From the NCBI GenBank assembly GCA_003116975.1, contig BGKB01000021.1:496001-560000 (forward strand): 64,000 nt of DNA, written 5' to 3'. The DNA is from Aurantiochytrium sp. KH105. Its lineage: Eukaryota > Sar > Bigyra > Thraustochytrida > Thraustochytriidae. A model generated the notes under the pieces. It worked only from the letters and a program-made list of their open reading frames with translations, searched no databases and was not told the origin of the DNA. The translations under genes were made by a program, and so were the position numbers. Positions 1-11,300 of the stretch are shown here, in pieces (the first letter of the stretch is position 1; the number at the start of each line of letters is the position of its first letter).

Positions 1-658
1 GCGCGGAGCGCGGCTCCGCGCCGTTTCCTGCAGCTGCCCCAGCGTTGACGCTGTTTCCAGGGCTCCCACCAAAGACGGCTGGGCCCGAGGCGGTCGAAGC
101 GGCTGACGACTGCAGAAAATTTTCCTCCTTGCGCAACAACGATGTTCGGCGTCCATTGACGCCATTGCTTGTACCACTCTCGTTCGCATTGTTGTTGTTG
201 TTGTTGTTGTTGTAGGCGGTGGTGCCACCAAGACTGCTCGTATGCAAAATGGGGGGCGTGGCAGTTCCGTTGCGGGCGCTATCTTGCGCGCCGCCGGTGG
301 CTGGGTCAATTTCCATCATGATCTGCTGGAGCAGCTTGATGATCTTGTTGAGCGTGTACGGGAGCTCCTCGCGCACGAGTCTACTGCGCACGGCCCTGAA
401 GGCCATTTTCTCCTTCTCGGTCAGCGCGGCCGCGAGGCGCGCCTCCTCGTCGCTGGCGTCCTCCCCTTCCTCGTCGTCGGGGAGGACCATGGACTCTGCC
501 CTGCCGCCGCTGGCCTCGGGCCGCGGCATCGGGTGCTTGGGCGACACGAGCGCCGGCACATCGTCCTCGGACACGCCCCTCTCGCGCGCGCTGCGAGCCG
601 CGCCCGCCGGCAGCGGCCCCGCGCCGGCCGCGGCGCTGGGGCCCAAGGTGGCGTCCAT
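1..658 (-). CDS. N-terminal part of an unrecognised protein, cut by the left window edge
   Basis: An open minus-strand frame runs from an ATG at 658 to the window edge with no stop, giving about 219 residues of N-terminus. The order is an Ala/Gly/Pro-rich start, an acidic stretch (DDEEGEDASDEE), a predicted helical segment (LTEKEKMAFRAVRSRLVREE then LPYTLNKIIKLLQQIMMEID), a run of eight asparagines encoded by an AAC repeat near 191-212, and a Ser/Gly/Ala-rich tail. I do not recognise the family. Only the helical block looks conserved-domain-like. The frame is distinct from the overlapping GC-rich open frames on both strands. Sensible codon use and a low-complexity layout like the other proteins here support it as a real gene. 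Confidence 0.6.
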   Translation of the reverse strand, partial: MDATLGPSAAAGAGPLPAGAARSARERGVSEDDVPALVSPKHPMPRPEASGGRAESMVLPDDEEGEDASDEEARLAAALTEKEKMAFRAVRSRLVREELPYTLNKIIKLLQQIMMEIDPATGGAQDSARNGTATPPILHTSSLGGTTAYNNNNNNNNANESGTSNGVNGRRTSLLRKEENFLQSSAASTASGPAVFGGSPGNSVNAGAAAGNGAEPRSA

Positions 659-2779
659 GATGATATGATGTCCCTCCTCCGCACCGCGCTGCGCCGCCCC
701 GCCGGACGGACTGCCTGCGCGAGCTCCGCGCCGCGTGCGACCGACCGACCGACCGACCGACCGACCGACCGCCCTGCGCGGCTCGAGCAGGGGCGCGGCG
801 CGGCGACTCGCCGGCGGCCAGCGCGCGCGAGCCCGCTCCGCGGCGCCGCGAACTTCGCCTGGCTCGGGTCGCTCCCGGTTTGCTTTCTTGCTTTCTTCGC
901 TTTGCTTTTCTTTGCTTTCCTTTGCTTTCCTTTGCTTTCCTTTGCTTTGCTTTGCTTTGCTTTGCTTTGCTTTGCTTTGCTTTCTGCACTCGCGGCAAGT
1001 CGAGCCGCCCTCCTTCTCCTTTTCTCTCGTCTCGTAGACGATCCGCGACGTCGTGCATCCCGCGGACCTTGGCTTGGCCGCCTTGCAGCTCGTCTTCTGC
1101 TCTGGCCTGGCGGGAATACCTTCTTTCATCGACGAGACTTGACGCAGGAGAGATCGAAGAGCGCAAGCTCGACTTGGACGCGCCGGGTGCAAAAGACACG
1201 AGCTGGAGACGCATGTGGCAGCAACGAGCTACTGCACTGGCTGCAGCAATGGAGGTAGTAGATAGATGCGTCGGGGTGTATAATAACCAGGAGGAACCTC
1301 GCGATCGCGGATTTGCCGGGCCGGATTGCAGGTGTGGCAGTGTGGCTGTGGCTGGCTGTTGCAGAGCTGGAACATGATAGAGAAGGATCAGGAGAAGGCA
1401 AAAGGGTGGTCGCGAGCGAGACGGTTGAGCGAGGTGTTCTCTCGGTGGAGAAGAGAAAAAAGTGACGAGGGAGGCAGAATTCTCGTCATGAGCGGAGATC
1501 GTGTGCCTTATCTGTCCTGATAATGGCAATAGGTCACAATCAGAAGCAAATACGAATGGGACGGAGGAACCGGTGCTCACACCAAGCTCGTGACTTGCGC
1601 ACTGGCGGAATGTCCTGACATCGGCCAATCATCTTCTCTTTCAGAAAACCAGCCAAAACCAAGGAAGCACTTTCTGCTCCCATCAACGCAGAAGCTTTTA
1701 TCTCTGTAACTCATTCAAGATTCGCTTTTGAGTCCTCGCAGGTTCACGCTATACTGTTGAAATGGACGTCGATCATCATCAGCCACATGACATCATCATT
1801 CATTCATTCATTCATTGTGCCTTGCATTGCAGAGCGTTCCACTCTGCGCATTCCCGGCACCGACATGTTCCTGGGTGCCCCCCTAGCACGGCCCCAAGCA
1901 GACGTAACGGCGCGTCGACGGAACGTCTCGCGGAACGCGCCGCGGCCCAAATGCCTGTTACTCCTCACTTGGCCTCGTATAATCGCAGGTTAACCCGCGT
2001 GAGGCGCACAGACTCGCGTGGCACCCCCCTCCTCTTCCCCGGTCCTCCGGCTGAGCCTTGCGCGGTTTGCGCGACTTGCGCGGCGCGGGCGCAAGTGGAG
2101 AATGGCGGAGTGGCGCACTTGCGGGGGCGGCGGGAAGGGCGGTTTCCGGCTCCTGCCCTCGAAGCCCTGCCATCTGCTGCAACAACAGCGAACGGAGCTG
2201 GCCAAAGCGAGCAGGCAAAGAGAGAAAGAGAGAAAGCGCGGAGAAGCGAGCCCCGGCCACGCACGCCGCGGCGCCCGCGGAGCGCGGCGAGCGAGGCGAG
2301 CGAGGCGCGGCAGACGCGGCTGCGTGCGCGGCTGCGTGCCTAGGCGCGTGCTCAGGTGCGTGCGTGCGTGCGAGCGGGCTCCTGTTGCGGGCTGGCTGGC
2401 CTGCGCGGGCTGGCGCGGCGAGGTCGTGCTGGGCTAGGCCGCCTCCTTGTTTAGTAGGGGGAGGGAGAGCAGCACTATCCTCAGCGAAGAGGCCGGCGCC
2501 GTGCTCGGGTCCGGCTCGGCTTCGGCTCGGTCTGGAATCGGAGCGGAGCAGACTAGAGTAGAGCAGAGCGGAGTAGAGCAGAGCAAACAGAGCAGGACGA
2601 GAACCAGGCTATTGCAGTACGGTGTGTAGTCTCCTTTCTGGCTCGTGGCTCCGAGACCGAAAAGAAGGGCATATCAAAAGGCTCACTCGCTCGCTCGCTC
2701 GCTCGCTCGCTTGCAGCAGCAGCAGCAGCAGCAGCCGGGAGTTAGTCTTAAGCGGAAAGAGCACGAGGGAACGTAGAGG
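659..2779. other. Intergenic region, 2.1 kb, promoter side of two divergent genes
   Basis: No defensible gene is present. The stretch holds simple repeats: (GACC)8 at 739-770, a CTTTG/CTTTC tract at about 880-984, (ATTC)n near 1798-1820, (CTCG)n near 2686-2711 and a short CAG run at 2712-2733 just before the dynamin-related gene. Long open frames here are GC-rich chance frames with no recognisable domain. It should contain promoters and 5' leaders for the partial gene on the left and the dynamin gene on the right. The CGCAAGTG-type motif discussed under findings occurs near 2088 and 2113. Confidence 0.6.
880..984. repeat. CTTTG/CTTTC pentanucleotide tract
   Basis: About 105 bases alternate between CTTTG and CTTTC units (pyrimidine-rich on the plus strand). 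It lies upstream of the partial gene on the left. It reads as a simple tandem repeat, not coding sequence. Confidence 0.85.
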
Positions 2780-5041
2780 ATGGAGGGTCTGATCCCCGTC
2801 GTCAACAAGCTCCAGGATGTCTTTAACACAATCGGAACGCGCAAGGTTGCCCTGGACTTGCCGCAAATCGTAGTGATTGGAAGCCAGTCGTCAGGCAAGA
2901 GTTCCGTGCTGGAAAACATCGTAGGACGCGGATTCCTCCCGCGCGGGTCGGGAATCTGCACTCGGAGACCTCTTGTCCTTCAGCTCTACCACTCGGATGG
3001 CAAAGAAGAGTACGCCGAGTTCCTGCATGTGCCCAACAAAAAGTTCACAGACTTTGACGAGGTCCGGCGCGAAATTGAAACCGAGACCGAGCGCGAGACC
3101 GGCAAGAACAAGGGCGTGAGCAACAAGGCCATCCGTCTCAAGGTGTTCTCGCCCAATGTGCTCAACCTCACCCTGGTCGATCTCCCTGGCATCACCAAGG
3201 TCCCCGTCGGGGACCAGCCTGGCAACATCGAGGAGCTCATTCGCAACATGTGCCTCGAGTACATTAGCAACCCACTCAGTATTATCCTCGCAGTGTCGCC
3301 AGCCAACGCAGATCTGGCCAACAGCGACGCGCTCAAGATGGCGCGCGAGGTTGACCCCATGGGCGACCGGACCATTGGCATCCTCACCAAGCTTGACCTC
3401 GTCGACGAGGGTGTCGACGTGCTTGATGCGCTCGATGGCAAGGTGATTCCATTGAAAAAGGGCTACATCGGCATCGTCAACCGGAGCCAGGCGGAAATCA
3501 ACGCCAACAGCCCACTCTCCGACCTTCGCAGGAAAGAGCGCGCCTTCTTTCTCAACCACCCGAGCTACCGAAGCGTCGCATCAAAGCAAGGCACAGAGTA
3601 TCTCACAAAGTCACTCAACGGCATTCTGCTCGCGCATATCCGCGAGCACTTGCCGGATCTCAAGTCAAACGTGCAGCGACAGCTGCGCGACGTCGACAAG
3701 GAGCTCGCCGCGCTCGGGTCCGAGCCCGTCGACTTTAAAGACAAGACCTCGCAGGGACAGCTCATCTTGGGCCTCCTCAGCAAGTATTCGACATACTTTG
3801 TCGACTCGATCGACGGCCGCGCTCGGGGCGGCGCCGACCCTGGTCGAGCGGCTCGCTCCGAGGACGGTCTCTGTGGCGGGGCGCGCTTGGCGCGCGCCTT
3901 CAAATACTTTTCTGAACGCCTTCTCCTGGTGTCTCCTTTGCAGGGACTCTCGGATGGGGACATTGGCACGGCCATTCTCAACGCCACGGGCCCGCGCCCA
4001 AGCCTCTTCGTGCCCGAGCTCTCCTTTGAGATTCTCGTCAAGAGGCAGCTGACGCATCTTCGCGAACCGGCGCTCTCGTGCGTCACGGAGGTTTTTGAGG
4101 TCTTGCAAGAGGTCGCGGACCAGGCATGCTTTCCGGGTCTCGCGAGGTTTAGCACTCTGCAGGAACGCGTCCTTGACGTGGTCCAGGGCATGCTCGGAGA
4201 CAATCTTGGCCCAACGCAGGAAATGATCGAAAACCTCATACGGATCGAACAGGCTTTCATCAACACAAGTCACCCGGACTTCTCCAGCAAGCTCAGTCTT
4301 ATTCGCAACATGCCGTACACGTCTTCGGAGCAGATGCTCGACGTCCTCGTCGAGCCGCGGCCGTCGGACTCTGCGTCGTCCGTTGCATCGCTCTCGTCCG
4401 AGCCCATGCGCGCGAGGCACAAGCCGCGCTCCAAGACGTACTCGCTCGATCTCGACGGCGTTCCTGGCATCGACGCCGATGCCGCCACGGCAGACTCTGC
4501 CGCAGCCCTGGCCGGTGATGAGGAAGTCGTAGAGGAGGAGAACACCGAAGAGAATGGCCGCAAGTCAAACTTTATGTCCTTCATCTTCAACGAGCGCACG
4601 AACAATGGCACGACGTCGTCGGCCCCGGGTGGAGCTCGTGGAATCCGTCAAAACTCGCTCTCCTCGTCGCGAATGGTGTCGAGTTTTGCGCAAAAGGCAA
4701 CTCTTCTCCAGAGCGAGGGCATGGCTGCGGACACTACCGAGGCCGAGAAGGATGCCCAGGTTCGCATCATCAAGCGTCTCATCGACACTTATCTCAGCAT
4801 CTCGCGCAGCACAATCCGCGATCTCACGCCGAAAACGGTCATGTTTTTCCTTGTCAACCATGTCAAAGAGAGCGTGCATACTGAGCTTATCCGCGAGTTG
4901 TACAAAGAAGAGCTATTTGACGATCTTCTTCGCGAGGATGATCAGGTTGCTCTGACGCGCGGCAACCTCAAGGAAACCAGCAAGTTGCTGCATCGCGCGC
5001 TCACAATCCTCACCGAGGTCCGGGAATACAAGCTTGCATAG
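2780..5041 (+). CDS. Dynamin-related GTPase (DRP1/Vps1/DNM1L class)
   Basis: A 753-residue large GTPase, close in length to Drp1/Vps1 proteins. The GTPase domain is at about 1-300, with P-loop GSQSSGKSS from residue 34, DLPGITKVPVGDQP from 134, TKLD from 203 and the NRSQ base-recognition region. The middle/stalk region carries GGARLARAFKYF and a later ATGPRPSLFVPELSFE block. A variable Ser/Ala/acid-rich insert (about 525-635) stands where classical dynamin has its PH domain, and the GTPase effector domain is at about 655-750. There is no PH domain and no proline-rich tail, so a role in mitochondrial/peroxisomal fission or vacuolar membrane scission is more likely than endocytic collar formation. 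The start is the first in-frame ATG and begins with the typical MEGLIPVVNKLQDVF helix. Residues at about 340-370 are more divergent than the rest. Family assignment is secure; the exact orthologue is not. Confidence 0.95.
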   Translation: MEGLIPVVNKLQDVFNTIGTRKVALDLPQIVVIGSQSSGKSSVLENIVGRGFLPRGSGICTRRPLVLQLYHSDGKEEYAEFLHVPNKKFTDFDEVRREIETETERETGKNKGVSNKAIRLKVFSPNVLNLTLVDLPGITKVPVGDQPGNIEELIRNMCLEYISNPLSIILAVSPANADLANSDALKMAREVDPMGDRTIGILTKLDLVDEGVDVLDALDGKVIPLKKGYIGIVNRSQAEINANSPLSDLRRKERAFFLNHPSYRSVASKQGTEYLTKSLNGILLAHIREHLPDLKSNVQRQLRDVDKELAALGSEPVDFKDKTSQGQLILGLLSKYSTYFVDSIDGRARGGADPGRAARSEDGLCGGARLARAFKYFSERLLLVSPLQGLSDGDIGTAILNATGPRPSLFVPELSFEILVKRQLTHLREPALSCVTEVFEVLQEVADQACFPGLARFSTLQERVLDVVQGMLGDNLGPTQEMIENLIRIEQAFINTSHPDFSSKLSLIRNMPYTSSEQMLDVLVEPRPSDSASSVASLSSEPMRARHKPRSKTYSLDLDGVPGIDADAATADSAAALAGDEEVVEEENTEENGRKSNFMSFIFNERTNNGTTSSAPGGARGIRQNSLSSSRMVSSFAQKATLLQSEGMAADTTEAEKDAQVRIIKRLIDTYLSISRSTIRDLTPKTVMFFLVNHVKESVHTELIRELYKEELFDDLLREDDQVALTRGNLKETSKLLHRALTILTEVREYKLA

Positions 5042-5423
5042 ATTTGATATTGTTTTGCTTCTTCTTCTTCTTCTTCTTCATCTTTCCTCTTTTGCTCTCA
5101 CCACAAGTACAAATCTCTTTTGCCTCCGAGCTTCTGACTGTGCTTTCTTGCTGATTGTTTCTGATCGAATGAAAAGAAAGTTTCGCTCGCTTGCTCGTTG
5201 CTCGCCTCCTATTTAACCCAGATGTATCGCAGAACCCTATTCAAAGTGGCCAGACGGCACGAGACGGGCGGACTGCGGCATGCAGCGGCAAGGGTCGGCG
5301 CGCCGTCGCGGGCCGCAGGCCACACAGCGCAACGGAACGCCCTTGCACGCGTCGCAAACTGGNGGGGGGGGGGGGGAAGGAGGTCTGCTACATGGTTTTT
5401 GTTTTTTGCTAGAAGTTTTAATT
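5042..5423. other. Convergent 3' region with poly-G tract and one ambiguous base
   Basis: This 382-base gap separates the 3' ends of the dynamin gene and the aminotransferase gene. It begins with a CTT-rich tract (about 5057-5080) and contains a G homopolymer near 5361-5376 broken by an N at 5363, so its exact length is uncertain. I see no gene in it. Confidence 0.6.
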
Positions 5424-6542
5424 TTAAGCCTTGACGGCGGTGTAGTGCCAGCCATGCTTGTCCTCCTTGCTGCCACGCTGGACATCAGTGAGATCGTCAA
5501 AGAGCATTTTTGCCACCTCGCAAGAATCGTACTTGAAGACCTTGCCCTTGTAGGTGATGCTCGAGATCGGAGAGGTGACGACAGCGGTACCGACGGCAAA
5601 GACCTCGGAAAAGGAGTCGAGCTCGTCGAACTTGACGGGGCGGCGCTCAACCTTGAGGCCACGGTCCTCGGCCAGCTTGCTGAGCATCTTGTTGGTGATG
5701 CTCTCGAGGATGGACGGCGAGTCAGGAGTAATGTAGGTGGACTTGTCTCCCGAGATGGCAACAAAGTTGGAGGTGGAGAACTCCTCGACGTAGCTGTGCG
5801 TGGCCGCATCGGCGTAAAGGGCCACCTGGTAGCCCTCGTCGCGGGCCTTGGACGAAGGGAGGACGTCCGCGGCGTAGTTGCCAGCGGCCTTGCAGTTGCC
5901 GACACCAAGAGGGGCAGCGCGGTCGAACTGCTCCGGGACCACGGCATCAATCGGCTTCAGGGCACCGCCCTTGTAGTAAGCGCCAACGGGGGTGCAGCCA
6001 ACGCCAAAAATGTACTCGTTGGCGGGGCCAAGGCCAACCTGCGCGCCAGCGCCAAAGTACAGGGGTCGCAGGTACAGCGCGGCGCCCTTTGCTGAGGCAG
6101 GCGGGACGTAGTCTTGGTTTTCGATGACGCACTGCTTGACGCCCTCGAGGAAGATTTCCTCCGGGATCTCGGGCATCATGAGGCGGCGCGCGCCGACGTT
6201 CATGCGCGCGCAGTTAGCCTGGGGGTTGAAGATGCTAATGTCGCCGTTCTGGAGGCGGAAGGCCTTGAGGCCCTCAAAGAGAGACTGACCGTAGTGCATC
6301 ATGTTGGCCCAGTAGCTCACCTCGAGGGTGGGCGGGCACTGCTCCGGCGAGGACCACTTGCCATCCTTGTACTTGAAAAGCGTGACAGACTTGGTGGGCA
6401 CGAGCGAGAACCCAAGCTCGTCCCAGTCCAGCGAGGCCGGGTCCACGGCGCCCGCGCTCGCGGCGGCGGCCGTGCTCTTGAGCCTTCGCCCGAGCGCGCT
6501 GCCGGTCGCGACGGCGCGCTGCCCAGCAGATGCCAGCATCAT
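5424..6542 (-). CDS. BCAT: Branched-chain amino acid aminotransferase, probably mitochondrial
   Basis: A fold-type IV PLP aminotransferase of 372 residues. It transfers the amino group of Leu, Ile or Val to 2-oxoglutarate. The probable Schiff-base lysine is K218 in GVGNCKAAGNYAADVLPSSK, matching the K(L/A)GGNY motif of the family. Other family segments are WANMMHYGQSLFEGLKAFR, LYLRPLYFGAGAQVGLGP and a variant EEFSTSNFVAI block. The open frame extends upstream to 7028, but that extension is translated simple repeat. The ATG at 6542 gives MMLASAGQRAVATGSALGRR, a plausible mitochondrial presequence, so I chose it. The 5' leader contains a (TGCC)n tract. The gene converges on the dynamin gene and diverges from the LtrA gene. 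Confidence 0.95.
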   Translation of the reverse strand: MMLASAGQRAVATGSALGRRLKSTAAAASAGAVDPASLDWDELGFSLVPTKSVTLFKYKDGKWSSPEQCPPTLEVSYWANMMHYGQSLFEGLKAFRLQNGDISIFNPQANCARMNVGARRLMMPEIPEEIFLEGVKQCVIENQDYVPPASAKGAALYLRPLYFGAGAQVGLGPANEYIFGVGCTPVGAYYKGGALKPIDAVVPEQFDRAAPLGVGNCKAAGNYAADVLPSSKARDEGYQVALYADAATHSYVEEFSTSNFVAISGDKSTYITPDSPSILESITNKMLSKLAEDRGLKVERRPVKFDELDSFSEVFAVGTAVVTSPISSITYKGKVFKYDSCEVAKMLFDDLTDVQRGSKEDKHGWHYTAVKA

Positions 6543-6576
6543 CCTTCTTTGTATCCGCTGCCTCCGCGCTTGCTTG

Positions 6577-6620
<44 letters not shown>

Positions 6621-8330
6621 CGTGTCTGCTTCCCTGTCTACCTGCGAGCGAGCGCGCGTAGGCGGTGCGAGCGTGCCTGCGTCTCCGTTCGAGGTCTGCC
6701 TCGCTCCGAATCGCGCGCGCGCAGCCGCTGCCTTTGCTGCCGCGGCGTGGACCTTCTCTTTTCGCCCCTCGCTTGCTTGCTTGCAAGTGCGGCGTTTCCC
6801 GGCCGCAAGTCGGCAAAGCCGCGCCGCAAGTGCGCTATTCCGCCGCGCACAGCCACCAGGCCAGTATACGTGTAGCCTCGCAGTCCAATCTAAAGCGCAT
6901 GGGAAGAAGGCCTCTCTCGCCGCAAATATGGAGCAGAGACGGTGACAGGGAAGGGGTGTGCCGGGAACGCGACCATGTCCTCCTCCAAGAAGACGGCGAG
7001 CAGCACAAGAAGTAAGTCTCGGGGCCAACGCGACGACGCTGCGAGCGGAGCTGCAGCTGAGCTGATGCAGAACGAGGACGCCGGCGTTGTGGAGATCGTG
7101 GCGCGATGATCGCAGATGAAGGGGAGGAGGAGGCCAGGCTCTGGTATACGTTCATTTTGTATACGTGCATGAGCGAGCGAGTCCATTGCGGAAACCTTCT
7201 GCTTCTTCTTTTAGAGGTGCATCCTGAGGACCACCACGCAGTGCGCGCGTGCATGTAAGCATGCATGTGGTGGGGGGCGAAGAAGGTGCGCGGACCGGAG
7301 CGCGACCCCGTCTCCGTCCCCGAAACGAAGACGAGCGCTCCGTCCCGCGGCTCAGCACAAGAGATATGTCGAAAGGCTCTTGCGTGTGCAGCTGCAGGTG
7401 GTGTGGCTGGCACGACGATCGATCAGGCAAGTGCAAAGTGTTGGTTGGCCGTTGTTGAGATCAACCTCAGACAGATCGTTGAGTCCGTCCAGTTCCGTAC
7501 GACATGCGATGGTGCCAGCTGTGCTGGCTGCACTGCGGACACAAGCGAGCATTCGACGAACACGCCGAGCACACGGTCACGTCGACATCTGGGACGAAGA
7601 CGCGGGCTGCGCTCTTTTGGCTGTCGCACGGCGTTGTCGAATCATCAAGCACGGTGCACACTCCATTCATGGTGACAACTGCTGGCGATGATCTGCTGCT
7701 GCTTTCTTCGAGACGCCACAATCAAGTCGCTGCCGCTGCCACATCCTAGTTGCTACCGCTGCCTGTGCTGTCGCTGCTGCTGCTGCTGTCGATGCGCTGC
7801 ACGCCGACAAAAGGGGGGCTCCGCGCATTTTGGCGCACACCCGTGTAGTCGAGGACCCTGGTGTGTGCCTGAACGGGCGGCCGAGGCCTGGAGATGCTAC
7901 TCTACTCCTGATACGGCAAATACCGCCGGAGACTGACCCCGCTCGGCTCGGCTTGGCGACCCGCTCGCGGGCCTCGGCCTGGCGGCTCGGCGAGCCTGTC
8001 TCGGCGGAGCGGAGAGGGGAGAACGCCTTCGCGGGCTCCTCGGGGCTGCTGGCTGTTCGTTCGTCGGCCAAGAAGCCCGTGCGCGGTGACGGAAGACGCA
8101 AACGCACGTACTGACTGACGACTCCGCCCTGCCCGAGAGACTGTCTCTCTTCTACTGGCTGGAGACCGAGCTGCGCCAAAGCAAACCTCTGACAGCACTT
8201 GGTTGCTGCAGTTGTTGCTGCTGCTGCTGCAGCAATTGAGGCAGGCAGGCAGGCAGAGCTTTGGAGCAAGAGGACGGCACGGGGCGCCAGCTTGCGAGCT
8301 CGCTAGCTAGCTCGAGCACGAAGTTTCGCG
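6543..8330. other. Intergenic region between divergent BCAT and LtrA genes
   Basis: About 1.8 kb without a secure gene. It holds the (TGCC)n repeat of the BCAT leader, a cluster of CGCAAGTGCG-like motifs at 6783-6836, a weak candidate short exon ending in GTAAGT at 6974-7011 (see findings), and CTG/CAG-rich stretches near 7770-7800 and 8215-8245 next to the LtrA start. The many open frames here show no recognisable domains. Confidence 0.55.
6571..6621. repeat. (TGCC)n tetranucleotide repeat
   Basis: About 12 TGCC units lie immediately upstream of the chosen BCAT start. Read on the minus strand they give an artefactual Ala/Gly/Arg/Gln (AGRQ) repeat, which is why the upstream extension of that frame was not accepted. 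Confidence 0.9.
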
Positions 8331-11300
8331 ATGGACCCCAAACTCTGCGTTATCGTGAACAGAGCAGACTCCGACCTCGGTCCTCGCGGCCCCGAGCTCT
8401 GCAAACTCGTGAGCCAGCGCTGGCGGCAAGACTCCACCGTCGGCCTCGCCGACCTACCCAACGAGGATCACAGCGATGATGCGAGCGCCAAAAGGGACGC
8501 ATCTTCGGAACACCACCAAGGGGGGGAAGCTGGCGGACATGGAGGCGACGAGGGCGGAGATCATGGCGATCACGATCATGACGACCACAATCACCACCAC
8601 GAGGTACCTCGACACAAGATGCCATTCTACAAAGCACCTTACGCTCGATACCAGTGGGGTGTACCGCGCCCCAATCGACACGTTGGCTCGTCCCAACTCT
8701 TTTTTGATTTGCTCTACGTAGGCGTCAGTTTTCGCAGCGGCTCGCTCCTTGGCGAAGACTTGACCTGGAAAAATGTCCTCATCTTTCTCGCTACCATCTT
8801 ACTCATGTACGGTGCCTGGTTCTCCCGCCTCACCTTTGACGCAATGCTGCAATTTGATGACAATTGCCATCGCTTTCTCTTTGTAACCCAGGCGCTCTTG
8901 CTCGGACTCGCTGCGCATCAGCTCACCGAAGTGAGCGAATTAGAGGACTACAGCAATGGCCAGGCCCTCGGTTTTACGATTTGCATGCTCGCAAGCCATC
9001 TCCTTCAACTTGGCATCTGGCTCGAACTTTGGATAACCGCCCACGATCAGCCAAATGCAAAGGCTTACGGGCGTATTGCAGCCATCATGGAATGTGTTCC
9101 TGTCTGTGTCATTGTCATCTCGCTCGCCATGATTCTCACCGAGCAGTCGCTGCTCGCCGTCGCCACCGTATGGCTTCTTACCTATATCGTCTCGCGTCTG
9201 GCCTGGACAGGCTTTGTGGTGTCCGGGAGCTTGTCCAAGGCCAATAGCATCCCGTGGGACGTGGGCTTTTGCATTCTTCGCTTCGGGCAGTTCACCATGC
9301 TTATGCTGGGCGAAGGCGTCCTGCAAATCATCATCTTCTCCGGCAACGACCATGGCGTGGACATTCCCGTGCTCACGGCCGACTGGATTGCCCTCTTTTT
9401 CCTCTGCTACGCGCTCATGGGTATTCTGCAGCTCTTGCATTTCACAACCTTGCCTTTCAACGAGAATGACCACATTCTTCTCCGCGGCCCCGTCTCTGTG
9501 GCATCCATGTGGATTGAGCTTTTTGCGCTCTACTCTTGCGCGCTCGTTGCTTGCGGCGTGGCGCTGAAAAAGATGCTTTATTTGCACAACAAGCTCTATC
9601 CTGACGTTTCATACGAGGACGAGGACTATCAAGAGGCCAAGTACGAGGCAAAAAAGTATTCGGCCAAACGGGACAAGTACTACTTTTTCCTCGCGGCTGC
9701 GCTGGCGTGCGCGACCTTCCTTTTGGCAGTCCAGCAGCTCCTCCAGGTCGACATTTGGGAGGAGCTCGGCATTCGCTTTTCCTCGCAAGATGAAGATGTG
9801 AATTCCAAGGCCAAACCATCACTGCCTGACAAGAGTAGTGACGACGACCAAGCTGAAGAAGGCAGTAAAAAGGCCTCCTTGCGCTCTTCGCCATCACCGC
9901 CGAGCCAACGGCGCCGGGGAAGTCGTCGGAACCGCATGTACTTTGCGCAAGGTCACGAGCGCAAAAGAGTTTGGTTTGCACGTCTTGTCCTGGTCCCATG
10001 CACGTTCTTCCCCCTTGGTGCTGCGGACTTTGACCCCGTGTACGTGATTCTTATTGCAGACGTGCTGCTCCTGGCGCTCCTGAGCTTTGACATTTTCCGC
10101 GGCAAATTCAAGCGTAAGCGAAAACTCAATCGCACCGTGGCTGCAATCATTGCGATCGCCAAGCTCAAAAGATTTGTGCGTCTGCGGCGCGAGCAACGCG
10201 AACGTTTGCAGCAAGAGTGCATGGAGCGCGCTCGCCTGTTAGCCAATGAACAAGACGGTGAAAAGGGCAGGGGAAGCCCAGAAGAAGACTGCTCTGCGGA
10301 TCATCTCCAACTTTTCGCCGAAGAAGAAGTCCAGCTCCACGGCTATGGGGATAACAAAGCCAATGCAGGCCAACGACATGGTCGGGGTAGAAGTAATAGC
10401 GAGTCGTCTACGGGCTCGCGTTCGCGGCGACAGAGCTTTGTGGACGGCGTCCTTAAAACGGCGAGCGCTGCAAGCGGACCCGTTCGATTGGCGCATCAAA
10501 TGTCCTCGCATCGAAATCATCGCGCCAAAAATTATGTTCGCATTCCAGCCTTGTCGACCCGCAAGGCTATCATGCGACAACTCAGGGCAACCATGCGCGA
10601 AACCGCTTTTTACCGCCCGTACGTTCCGCGCGTCGATTGGCAGCACTTGCACTCTTCGCATGAAATGGAGTGGCAAAACCTCTTTTATGACCTCGTCGTT
10701 GTCGCGCTGGCGTATCGCTTGAATCAAGTCGAGTTCAGCGACCTGGAAAACTTTCAGTTCTCCACTCTTGTGCTCTATGTGTTCGAGGCCTCTGCCGTTC
10801 TTGATTGCTGGAATCAGCGCAACATTCTGCAGTCGCGCTTTCTTTCCGAGGATGTCTTTCACCGCGCCGTGGGTCTCTTCCAATTCGGTCTTGTAGCCTT
10901 TCTCTCGAGCGAGGTCATCGTCAGCAGTCAGGTTCGCGCAGACCCGGAACGATTTACCAACTACCTTTACTCATTTGCGACGGCCAAGCTCCTCTATGAG
11001 CTGACGACGGTCATGCAAGCTTTTGAGCTCTATTTTACCTTTCGCAATCGGAATGCGCCCGCCGAAGGTTCTGCCCGCCGCTACATTTACCATTACAGTA
11101 TCAATGTGGCGCTTTTGGTTTGCAGTTTTTTCTGCATTGCCTTCGAAGCCAATGTTTTACTGACCGTCTTCTTGTGGGGCGCCGGCCACTACATCACTCT
11201 CCTTCTCGTCTTTGTGGAGTCGTCTACGGGCTGCGTCACAAAGAGAAATTCGCTCCCCGTGGACGTGGGCTTTTTGTCCCACCGCGAAAGCGAGCTGGGC

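Noticed and set aside
381-1628. 415-codon minus-strand open frame at the left end
   Set aside because: It translates the CTTTG tract as KQSKAKQ repeats, overlaps the better-supported partial gene in another frame and has no domain.
6543-7028. Upstream extension of the BCAT frame
   Set aside because: It consists of translated TGCC repeat and Arg/Ala-rich sequence. The ATG at 6542 gives a credible mitochondrial presequence and a normal family length.
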